NCBI GenBank assembly: GCA_043752345.1
Contig: JAYUYT010000023.1
Span: forward strand, 1 to 16,809
Origin: VFJL01 sp043752345
GTDB lineage: Bacteria; Pseudomonadota; Gammaproteobacteria; Burkholderiales; Nitrosomonadaceae
Direction of reading: 5' to 3'
DNA length: 16,809 nt
Positions 7,652-13,994 of this stretch are shown here, in pieces. Position 1 is the stretch's first letter. Each line of letters starts with the position of its first letter. Under the pieces are notes generated by a model. That model made no database searches, was not told where the DNA came from, and saw nothing but the letters and a program-made list of their open reading frames with translations. The translations under genes and the position numbers were made by a program.

Positions 7652-7660
7652 TGTTAGACT
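7652..7660 (+). promoter_or_regulatory. Candidate extended -10 promoter for the M23 peptidase gene
   Basis: TGTTAGACT fits the extended -10 pattern (TG, one base, then a TATAAT-like hexamer) and lies 28 bases before the start codon at 7689. No suitable -35 is visible at normal spacing, which extended -10 promoters can tolerate. Confidence 0.35.
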
Positions 7661-7688
7661 TTCTGCCTTCCAAAATAATCAGAAGAAC

Positions 7689-9005
7689 ATGTTGCACGAC
7701 GACGATCAGATCATGAAGCGAAAGCTGCTGGCACCGACACAAAAAAGCTTGCGCTGGCCAGTTGTGCTGGCCAGTCTCCCGCTATTCGGCATGGTCGCAG
7801 CTTTTGGCATTGCACCGGACACTTCCCTGAAAGGCGTGCCTGTGCAGCAGGTTGTTCTCAATCTTGATCTTCCGGAGATTTCCCCTCCTGCTGTCACCGA
7901 TGCCACTTTCTGGTGGCAGGAGCATGTCCAGCGCGGGGATACTGTTGCGGCTCTGCTTTCCCGGTTTAAAGTGAACAGTCGGGATACGGCCAATTTCCTG
8001 CACGATGCCAGAAACGCCAAGGCGATGCATCAGCTGGTACCCGGTAAGGTTGTTCACGCGCAGACCACGGCGGATGGGGAATTGTTGATGCTGCGATATT
8101 TTCCCGGTGGTAATGAGCAGTTTCTGATGGAAAAAACAGATGGTGCTTTCAAATTAAGCGAACAACCGATCAAACTGGAGGCACATATCCAGATGAAATC
8201 GGGTGTGATAAATAGTTCGTTGTTTGCTGCTACCGACAGTGCGGGTGTGCCCGATAATATCACCACCCAGATTGTCGATATCTTTTCTTCCGACATTGAC
8301 TTTCATCGAGATTTGCGCAAGGGCGATCGCTTTACCGTGGTGTATGAGTCGCTGCATAGTGATGGCGAACTTGCTAGAGCCGGGCGAGTACTGGCGGTGG
8401 AATTTATCAATCAGGGGACGCCCTACCAGGCAGTGTATTTCCAGGCGGATGATGGGAATAATGACTATTACGCACCCGATGGCAAAAATCTGCGCAAGGC
8501 ATTCTTGCGGTCACCCTTGGAGTTTTCCCGTATCAGCTCCGGTTTCTCTAGCGCGCGTTTTCATCCGGTACTGCAAACCTGGCGCGCCCACAAAGGCGTT
8601 GATTATGCCGCACCAACAGGCACGCGGGTAAAGGCCACCGCCAATGGTACTGTGGCATTCTCCGGCTGGCAGAACGGTTATGGCAACGTGGTCATTCTGC
8701 AGCATCAAGGCCAATATTCCACTGTTTACGGGCATTTGTCGGCTTTTGCCAAAGGTTTACGCAAGGGGCAGCATGTTAGCCAGAATGATGTAATCGGTTA
8801 CGTTGGTGCCACCGGAATGGCTACTGGCCCACATCTGCATTACGAATTCCGCGTCAGTGGCGTCCAACGTGACCCGTTACGTGTGGCAATGCCTGCTGCA
8901 ATACCTATCGCAGCCAGAAACATGGCTGCATTCCACGAAAATACCAGACCATTGATAGTTCGGCTGGACATGCTGCGCGATACCAATCTTGCGTTCCTGG
9001 ACTAG
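7689..9005 (+). CDS. MepM-like M23 murein DD-endopeptidase, membrane anchored
   Basis: M23 peptidases of this type cut peptide cross-links in peptidoglycan so that new wall can be inserted. The 438-residue protein is about the length of E. coli MepM. A hydrophobic segment at about 23-42 anchors it in the inner membrane with the rest in the periplasm. Residues about 75-140 (HVQRGDTVAALLSRF and onward) resemble an OapA/LysM-like murein-binding domain. The C-terminal peptidase domain (about 295-395) carries the zinc ligands: His301 and Asp305 in HKGVD, and the HLH motif His382-Leu-His384; His349 is a likely catalytic residue. The ATG at 7689 is taken as start with a weak AGAAG upstream; an ATG at 7713 is an alternative lacking a clear site. 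anmK follows after 43 bp, making a cell-wall pair. Confidence 0.92.
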   Translation: MLHDDDQIMKRKLLAPTQKSLRWPVVLASLPLFGMVAAFGIAPDTSLKGVPVQQVVLNLDLPEISPPAVTDATFWWQEHVQRGDTVAALLSRFKVNSRDTANFLHDARNAKAMHQLVPGKVVHAQTTADGELLMLRYFPGGNEQFLMEKTDGAFKLSEQPIKLEAHIQMKSGVINSSLFAATDSAGVPDNITTQIVDIFSSDIDFHRDLRKGDRFTVVYESLHSDGELARAGRVLAVEFINQGTPYQAVYFQADDGNNDYYAPDGKNLRKAFLRSPLEFSRISSGFSSARFHPVLQTWRAHKGVDYAAPTGTRVKATANGTVAFSGWQNGYGNVVILQHQGQYSTVYGHLSAFAKGLRKGQHVSQNDVIGYVGATGMATGPHLHYEFRVSGVQRDPLRVAMPAAIPIAARNMAAFHENTRPLIVRLDMLRDTNLAFLD

Positions 9006-9048
9006 TATCAAAACTGGAAAGTAATACGGCTACATAGCTGAACGCCAT

Positions 9049-10149
9049 TTGAAATCCGCTTACTATATCGGCATCATGTCGGGCACCAGCCTGGATGGCA
9101 TAGATGTGGTGCTGGCGGACTTCAGTTTGTCATCTCCCTCTCTGTCCTGCACCTTTTACTCGCCCTACGATAAGGATCTGCGTCAGCAGTTACTGGATTT
9201 ACATCATCCAGGCAATGATGAACTGCATCGCGCGGCCATGCTCAGCAATGAACTGGCCCAGCGGTATGCCGAGGCTGTGGTCGGTCTACTTAACAAAAAC
9301 GGGATAAAGCCGCAGGATGTTACTGCCATCGGTTGCCATGGTCAGACTGTGCGCCATTGCCCGCAACCGGGAAGACGCTATACCATTCAACTGGGTAACG
9401 CCGCATTGCTGGCCGAACTCACCGGCATCACCGTAGTGGCGGATTTCAGAAGCCGTGACATCGCGGCAGGTGGCCAGGGTGCTCCGCTTGTACCCAAATT
9501 CCATCAAGCCTTGTTCGCAGATCCGAAAAATCACCGCATCGTTGTCAATATTGGCGGGATCTCCAACCTTACCAGTCTCATGCCCACTGGAGAAATCACC
9601 GGATTCGACTGTGGCCCCGGTAATCTGCTGATGGATGCGTGGTGTTTGCGTCACTTAGGCAAGGCATATGATGAGAACGGAGCATGGGCGGGATCAGGTA
9701 AAGTAATTCCGGCGCTGTTTGAAAAACTTCTGACGCTGCCGTTTTTCTCGCTGCCGCCACCGAAGAGTACCGGCAGGGAAATGTTCAACCTGCCTTGGCT
9801 GGAGAGTTTTCTGTGCGGTGAGGAGAAACCGGAGGATGTACAGGCTACTTTGTTACAGCTCACTGTTACGGGGATTTCCAGGTCGGTGCTTGCTTACTTC
9901 CCGAGTGCGGTGGAAATCTATTTGTGTGGCGGTGGAGCACGCAATGCAGAACTGGTCGCCAGATTACGGGCCGCATTGCCGGGGAAAAAGGTGGAACTGA
10001 CCGATGCGCTGGGTGTGGATGCCGACTGGCTGGAGGCATTTGCTTTTGCTTGGCTGGCGCAGCAGGCTATTGTGGGAGCTCCCGCCAATCTTCCCGATGT
10101 TACTGGCGCGAAGGGTGTTCGGGTCCTCGGTGCAATTTACCGGGCTTGA
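9049..10149 (+). CDS. anmK: Anhydro-N-acetylmuramic acid kinase AnmK
   Basis: AnmK opens the 1,6-anhydro ring of anhydroMurNAc and phosphorylates it to MurNAc-6-phosphate, a cytoplasmic step in recycling of cell-wall fragments. The 366-residue protein matches the family length. It shows the ATP-binding start GIMSGTSLDGIDV (8-20), GCHGQT (95-100), the ADFRSRDIAAGGQGAPL block (131-147), VVNIGGISN (165-173) and GFDCGPGN (185-192), whose Asp187 is in the position I associate with the catalytic base. The start is TTG 9049, the codon that places GIMSGTS at its usual distance from the N-terminus; there is no strong ribosome-binding site, so translation may depend on the upstream M23 gene. A bidirectional terminator follows. 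Confidence 0.94.
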   Translation: MKSAYYIGIMSGTSLDGIDVVLADFSLSSPSLSCTFYSPYDKDLRQQLLDLHHPGNDELHRAAMLSNELAQRYAEAVVGLLNKNGIKPQDVTAIGCHGQTVRHCPQPGRRYTIQLGNAALLAELTGITVVADFRSRDIAAGGQGAPLVPKFHQALFADPKNHRIVVNIGGISNLTSLMPTGEITGFDCGPGNLLMDAWCLRHLGKAYDENGAWAGSGKVIPALFEKLLTLPFFSLPPPKSTGREMFNLPWLESFLCGEEKPEDVQATLLQLTVTGISRSVLAYFPSAVEIYLCGGGARNAELVARLRAALPGKKVELTDALGVDADWLEAFAFAWLAQQAIVGAPANLPDVTGAKGVRVLGAIYRA

Positions 10150-10187
10150 GTCTTTGCAACATCATTCAATAATTTCACCATCCAAAT

Positions 10188-10216
10188 AAAAATGGGAGCC
10201 AAGGCTCCCATTTTTT
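10188..10216. terminator. Bidirectional intrinsic terminator between anmK and erpA
   Basis: A 13-base perfect inverted repeat (10188-10200 with 10203-10215) has a GC-rich core, GGGAGCC/GGCTCCC, flanked by A-runs on one side and T-runs on the other. Each strand therefore ends its hairpin with a T-tract. It lies between two convergent genes and can stop transcription from both anmK and erpA. Only two bases separate the arms, so the innermost pairs must open to form the loop. Confidence 0.92.
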
Positions 10217-10231
10217 CTAATACGAACTTGC

Positions 10232-10600
10232 TTATGCTGAGAATGAAGACCCGCAACCGCAGGTACTGGCAGCGCCGGGATTCTTAATCACGAATTGGGC
10301 GCCCTCAGGACTTTCCTGATAGTCGATTTCTGCACCCGCCAAGTATTGGAAACTCATCGGGTCGATCAGCAGCTTCACCCCATTCTTTTCCATTACGGTA
10401 TCGTCTTCGTTGACCAGTTCGTCAAAGGTGAAGCCGTATTTGAAGCCAGAACACCCGCCTCCGCTTACGAAAACCCTCAGTTTAAGATCGTTGTTGCCTT
10501 CTTCTTCGATCAATTGTTTGACTTTACCTGCCGCACTATCAGTGAAGATCAGCGGGACTTGCATTTCAGTAATTGAATCTGTTTCGGTGACTGTGTTCAT
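10232..10600 (-). CDS. erpA: Iron-sulfur cluster insertion protein ErpA
   Basis: ErpA is an A-type carrier that passes Fe-S clusters to target enzymes in the cytoplasm. The 122-residue protein has the three conserved cysteines: Cys50 in GGGCSG, and Cys114 and Cys116 in the C-terminal CGCG motif. VPLIFTDSAAGKVKQLI (15-31) and the LLIDPMSFQYLAGAEIDY region (77-94) are typical of ErpA. The ATG at 10600 is preceded by AAAGAG at a six-base distance; the frame extends to 10648, but the extra 16 residues have no family counterpart. It lies 53 bp downstream of the bactofilin gene on the same strand and ends at the shared terminator. Fe-S enzymes such as TtcA in this window are conceivable clients in the cell, though no direct link is shown. 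Confidence 0.95.
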   Translation of the reverse strand: MNTVTETDSITEMQVPLIFTDSAAGKVKQLIEEEGNNDLKLRVFVSGGGCSGFKYGFTFDELVNEDDTVMEKNGVKLLIDPMSFQYLAGAEIDYQESPEGAQFVIKNPGAASTCGCGSSFSA

Positions 10601-10653
10601 ATCGGGCTCTTTATTAAATTGACCAAGAATCATTCCCTGCTGCCGCACAGAGA

Positions 10654-11064
10654 TTAATCACCAGTGGCGGGTACCAATGTCATTACTTTGTTGTCTTGCT
10701 GTACATGATCCTGGTGCAGCAGCATACCTTCGATTGTCGCCCCAAGCTGGATTTCCAGCGCACGGTAATATACATCCCCCGACACCTTGGCTTTAGCTTG
10801 GAGTTCAAGATATTCATCTGCGTGTATTGGGCCAACTACGGTGCCATTAATGACTGCATGGGAAACCTTGATTTTCCCCGCGATACTCGCTTGCTCACTC
10901 AGCATCAGGGTACTGGGTTTGTCTCCCGATGCGGTAATATTCCCACGAACGTGTCCATCTATGCGCAAGCCCCCACTGAAGCTGATATTGCCATCAACAT
11001 GAGTGCCCATGCCGATAAGCGAATCAATCTGGTTTTGGGGTTTGTTGGTTTTTTTTCCAAACAT
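10654..11064 (-). CDS. Bactofilin (polymer-forming cytoskeletal protein)
   Basis: Bactofilins are small proteins that polymerise without nucleotide into a right-handed beta-helix filament, usually on the inner face of the membrane, and recruit cell-wall enzymes or set cell shape. The 136-residue protein has the standard core (about 19-115) with repeating short strands and glycines, as in GNISFSGGLRIDGHVRGNI and INGTVVGPIHADEYLEL, flanked by short polar tails. The N-terminus MFGKK is typical of bactofilins. A very strong ribosome-binding site, AGGAGG, precedes the start by five bases. The DUF6776-type gene ends only 15 bp upstream and erpA follows. The convergent M23 peptidase gene is about 2 kb away; bactofilins and M23 peptidases work together in Helicobacter pylori (CcmA with Csd1/Csd2). 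Confidence 0.92.
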   Translation of the reverse strand: MFGKKTNKPQNQIDSLIGMGTHVDGNISFSGGLRIDGHVRGNITASGDKPSTLMLSEQASIAGKIKVSHAVINGTVVGPIHADEYLELQAKAKVSGDVYYRALEIQLGATIEGMLLHQDHVQQDNKVMTLVPATGD

Positions 11065-11079
11065 TTTTTCCTCCTTCTT

Positions 11080-11832
11080 TTACGAGGGCAGATTCACGAC
11101 TTGCGTTAATTTCGCCTGCGCTACCCCGTTTTCAAATACCCTTATTTGCAGACTTTCCACTACAGCATCTGGCTGCAACCGGAAACTTTTCTCCACACGC
11201 TGGTAAAACTTGAAATTGACATTAAGCGTCTTTGAGGAGTCTTCACCAAGAAGGGGCATGCTCACCTTCCCCCCATTCTGCCGCAAATTGACTGTGAATT
11301 CCAGACTACCCTGAAAATCCTTGGTACGCTGTCCACTCTGCACCAGCAATAAACTGTAGCGATATTCTCCAGGGGATTGTCCCCGTTCCAGCTTGAAACG
11401 ATATACAGAAATCCCATCGCCTGCCACCCCGCTACCTGACATGAAGTTCTGGAAGAATGCCAAGTCTTCCTTCAGACGGATATTCTCATCTCCCAAGGTC
11501 TTGACTTGTCTGACGAGATCATCGCGGACAGCAAGTTCCATCTGTGCGCGGCGTTCGAGGCCAGTTGCGTCAACGCGTAGCGTTTCATTATCCTGTTGCA
11601 AGCGCGCATTCAAATTGGATAATCGATCCAACTCCTGACTTACTTCATTCACGTCAAAATTTGCAAACTTGCGCCCGGCGTCGTACATGCCCCAAAACAG
11701 CCCCAGTCCCAGCGCCAGTGCGGTCACAACGGCAATTGCCAGCCAGCGCTGATACCATGGAAAATGTGGACGTATCGCCACTCGTGGCGCGGATATGCCA
11801 AATTTCCTCTTGAGCGATTTGATTATTACCAT
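11080..11832 (-). CDS. DUF6776-type bitopic membrane protein with coiled coil
   Basis: I recognise this as the uncharacterised family (DUF6776) that commonly lies between argC and bactofilin in Betaproteobacteria; no function is established that I know of. The 250-residue protein begins with a basic cytoplasmic tail (1-28), followed by one membrane span (about 29-50). Residues about 58-130 form a heptad-rich, charged coiled coil (VSQELDRLSNLNARLQQDNE), and a C-terminal domain of predicted beta strands (140-250) includes YRYSLLLVQSG and FQGSLEFTVNL. The large part is probably periplasmic. The stop lies 15 bp before the bactofilin start, and the start 29 bp after argC ends, so cotranscription with both is likely. 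The ribosome-binding site is weak. A role as membrane partner of the bactofilin is a guess from context. Confidence 0.8.
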   Translation of the reverse strand: MVIIKSLKRKFGISAPRVAIRPHFPWYQRWLAIAVVTALALGLGLFWGMYDAGRKFANFDVNEVSQELDRLSNLNARLQQDNETLRVDATGLERRAQMELAVRDDLVRQVKTLGDENIRLKEDLAFFQNFMSGSGVAGDGISVYRFKLERGQSPGEYRYSLLLVQSGQRTKDFQGSLEFTVNLRQNGGKVSMPLLGEDSSKTLNVNFKFYQRVEKSFRLQPDAVVESLQIRVFENGVAQAKLTQVVNLPS

Positions 11833-11861
11833 CAGGCTATATTGAGGTGGTGGCAGCGCAT

Positions 11862-12890
11862 TTAAGGCAGCAATGCAACATGATCGATGCCAAGAGTTTC
11901 CGGCAGGCCAAACATGAGATTCATGTTCTGCACCGCCTGCCCTGCTGCACCCTTAACCAGATTATCTGTTACCGATAGTACCACTACCGTGTTACCGCCC
12001 TGGGGGCGATGCACTGCAATGCGGCAGAGGTTGGATCCCCGTACTGAGCGAGTTTCGGGATGACTACCTGCGGGAAGCACGTCAACAAACGGTTCGCTGG
12101 CATACCGTTGTTCAAATAAGACCTGTAAATCAGTATCTGTGGTAAGTCTAGCATAGAGCGTAGCGTGTATACCCCGGATCATTGGTGTGAGATGCGGTAC
12201 GAACGTAAGTCCGACTGGTTTTGTGGCAACGTCGGACAAACCTTGCCTGATTTCTGGCAGGTGGCGATGACCCGGTACACCATAGGCCTTGAAGTTGTCA
12301 GAAGCTTCGGCAAACAACGTGTGTACCTCTGCTTTGCGTCCCGCACCGGAAACACCGGATTTTGCATCGGCAATAAGATAATCTGTGTCCACCAGGCCAG
12401 CTTCGATCAACGGAAGGAAACCCAGTTGCACCGCAGTGGGGAAACAACCTGGATTCGCCACCAGTCGTGCTTCCTTGATCTTGTCGCGGTTGATTTCAGG
12501 CAGACCGTAGACGGCCTCTGTTACCAGTTCCGGACAGGCATGGGTCATGCCATACCATTTCTCCCATACTGCCACATCCTTGATGCGGAAATCGGCAGCC
12601 AGATCTATCACCCGCACTCCTGCATCGAGCAGCGATCTGGCTTGTTGCATGGCAATGCCGTTGGGTGTAGCGAAGAACACCACGGTGCATTCCTCCAGCG
12701 CGGCTTCGCTTGGGTCACAAAATTTGAGCGCCACTCGTCCACGCAAACTGGGAAACAGATCTGCCACAAGCATTCCAGTTTCTTGGCGCGAGGTGATCGC
12801 CTGTATCTGTACCTCAGGGTGTTGCGACAGGATGCGTAACAATTCGACGCCGGTGTATCCGGTTCCGCCAACGATGCCAACTTTAATCAT
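11862..12890 (-). CDS. argC: N-acetyl-gamma-glutamyl-phosphate reductase ArgC
   Basis: ArgC catalyses the NADPH-dependent reduction of N-acetyl-glutamyl phosphate to its semialdehyde, the third step of arginine synthesis. The 342-residue protein has the dinucleotide-binding loop GIVGGTGYTGVELLR (5-19), the catalytic Cys149 in NPGCFPTA, and the conserved histidine region GHRHLPEI (207-214), with His208 the likely acid-base residue. SGVSGAGR (178-185) is a further family motif. The ATG at 12890 is preferred because it opens directly into IKVGIVGGTGYTG, with GGGGA lying six bases upstream; the frame continues 11 codons further upstream. A terminator separates it from rpsI, and a TATAAT box lies 91 bp upstream, so it probably has its own promoter. 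Confidence 0.96.
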   Translation of the reverse strand: MIKVGIVGGTGYTGVELLRILSQHPEVQIQAITSRQETGMLVADLFPSLRGRVALKFCDPSEAALEECTVVFFATPNGIAMQQARSLLDAGVRVIDLAADFRIKDVAVWEKWYGMTHACPELVTEAVYGLPEINRDKIKEARLVANPGCFPTAVQLGFLPLIEAGLVDTDYLIADAKSGVSGAGRKAEVHTLFAEASDNFKAYGVPGHRHLPEIRQGLSDVATKPVGLTFVPHLTPMIRGIHATLYARLTTDTDLQVLFEQRYASEPFVDVLPAGSHPETRSVRGSNLCRIAVHRPQGGNTVVVLSVTDNLVKGAAGQAVQNMNLMFGLPETLGIDHVALLP

Positions 12891-12981
12891 AGAATCCCCA
12901 TGGTTTTGCGGGGTGAACGGCATTTATTCTGTATTCTGCCCGTCTTGCCCACTTTGCGAGAAAAAGCAAATCAGCCTGTCG

Positions 12982-12987
12982 ATTATA
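12982..12987 (-). promoter_or_regulatory. Candidate -10 box for argC
   Basis: A perfect TATAAT on the minus strand lies between the rpsI terminator and argC. No matching -35 is evident, and the expected position falls inside the terminator's T-tract. The predicted transcript start would be about 85 bases before the argC ATG. Confidence 0.4.
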
Positions 12988-12994
12988 AGCAACA

Positions 12995-13026
12995 AATAAA
13001 AAAGCCGCCAGAAGTGGGCGGCTTTT
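12995..13026 (-). terminator. Intrinsic terminator of the rplM-rpsI operon
   Basis: On the minus strand AAAAGCCGCC and GGCGGCTTTT (13026-13017 and 13009-13000) form a ten-pair hairpin with a seven-base loop, followed by further T residues. It begins 18 bases after the rpsI stop. The core is six GC pairs, a classical rho-independent design. Confidence 0.92.
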
Positions 13027-13044
13027 CCGATATATGCGAGAGAG

Positions 13045-13437
13045 TTATCGCTTGGAGAACTGCTTGCGCCGACGTGCCTTGCGCAAACCGACTTTTTTCC
13101 GCTCCACCTCACGTGCATCGCGTGTGACCAGTCCAGCCTTGCTTAATACAGGTTTGAGCGTAGCGTCGAAATCAATCAGCGCCCGGGTAATGCCGTGGCG
13201 TACCGCTCCAGCTTGGCCTGATTCACCGCCCCCATGGATATTAATCATGATATCGAAACTGGTAAGGTTTCCAGTTAGTTCCAGGGGCTGACGAACTACC
13301 ATGCGACCAGTTTCGCGGGAAAAATATTCGTCCACTGGCTTGTTATTGACCGTGATCGCACCTCTGCCGGGTTTAAGGAACACGCGTGCCACGGCACTTT
13401 TGCGCCGGCCGGTGCCATAATTGTAATTTTCGCTCAT
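13045..13437 (-). CDS. rpsI: 30S ribosomal protein S9 (uS9)
   Basis: S9 is a small-subunit protein whose basic C-terminal tail reaches the P-site tRNA. The 130-residue protein has the standard start NYGTGRRKSAVARV, the central INIHGGGESGQAGAVRHGI block (65-83) and the C-terminal RKARRRKQFSKR tail, complete to the final Lys-Arg. Its ATG overlaps the rplM stop by one base (TAATG), a sign of coupled translation. A terminator follows directly. Confidence 0.98.
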   Translation of the reverse strand: MSENYNYGTGRRKSAVARVFLKPGRGAITVNNKPVDEYFSRETGRMVVRQPLELTGNLTSFDIMINIHGGGESGQAGAVRHGITRALIDFDATLKPVLSKAGLVTRDAREVERKKVGLRKARRRKQFSKR

Positions 13438-13871
13438 TAAGTTCTGACCTCGAGTTGTCGTGGCTGTTGTGCCGCGTGGGGGTGGGTAGCGCCGACATAA
13501 ACCTTCAGCTTCTTCAGCATGGCGTAGCCTAGCGGACCCTTAGGCAGCATGCCCTTGACTGCTTTCTCTAATGGTCGCCCCGGAAAGCGCGCATGCATTT
13601 TAGTGAAATTAGTCTGGTAAATGCCACCAGGGTAGCCGCTGTGCCGGTAGTATATTTTATCTTCCGCCTTATTGCCGGTTACCCGCAGCTTGTCAACATT
13701 GACTACGACGATAAAATCGCCAGTATCCACATGGGGAGTAAATATAGGTTTATGTTTTCCACGCAGACGGTGTGCGATCTCGGCAGCGAGGCGCCCCAGC
13801 ACCTTGTCGGTTGCGTCGATCACGAACCAGTCGTGTGTTACTTCATGTGGTTTAGCTGAAAAGGTTTTCAC
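13437..13871 (-). CDS. rplM: 50S ribosomal protein L13 (uL13)
   Basis: L13 is an early-assembly protein of the large subunit. The protein is 144 residues from GTG 13871, the start that gives the canonical N-terminus KTFSAKPHEV. Core motifs are WFVIDATDKVLGRLAAEIA (15-33), GDFIVVVN, YYRHSGYPGG (76-85) and KGMLPKGPLGYAMLKKL (107-123). The frame extends to a TTG at 13904, but that codon falls next to the predicted transcript start, so it cannot be used; an ATG at 13886 is possible yet adds residues foreign to the family. In E. coli L13 represses its own operon; the short leader here offers little room for a large structure, so I cannot say whether that control exists. Confidence 0.96.
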   Translation of the reverse strand: MKTFSAKPHEVTHDWFVIDATDKVLGRLAAEIAHRLRGKHKPIFTPHVDTGDFIVVVNVDKLRVTGNKAEDKIYYRHSGYPGGIYQTNFTKMHARFPGRPLEKAVKGMLPKGPLGYAMLKKLKVYVGATHPHAAQQPRQLEVRT

Positions 13872-13904
13872 AAAGCCTGCCTGCATGTTCAAAGAAAGCC
13901 GCAA

Positions 13905-13933
13905 ATTCTATGCCAGACCGGGGTGAATGTCAA
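13905..13933 (-). promoter_or_regulatory. Sigma70 promoter of rplM-rpsI
   Basis: On the minus strand TTGACA (13933-13928) and TAGAAT (13910-13905) are separated by exactly 17 bases, a near-perfect housekeeping promoter as expected for ribosomal genes. The transcript should begin near 13898, giving a leader of roughly 27 bases before the GTG start of rplM. Confidence 0.85.
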
Positions 13934-13994
13934 ACACTACCCTGCTTTTTGGCCCGGATGCTCAGTGCTGCGCTCATGGTCAATGTTGATTCCG

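Noticed and set aside
13934..13994. Possible terminator after dnaE
   Set aside because: The GAGC/GCTC-like bases here do not form a consistent stem, and the short A-run that follows on the minus strand is not a T-tract.
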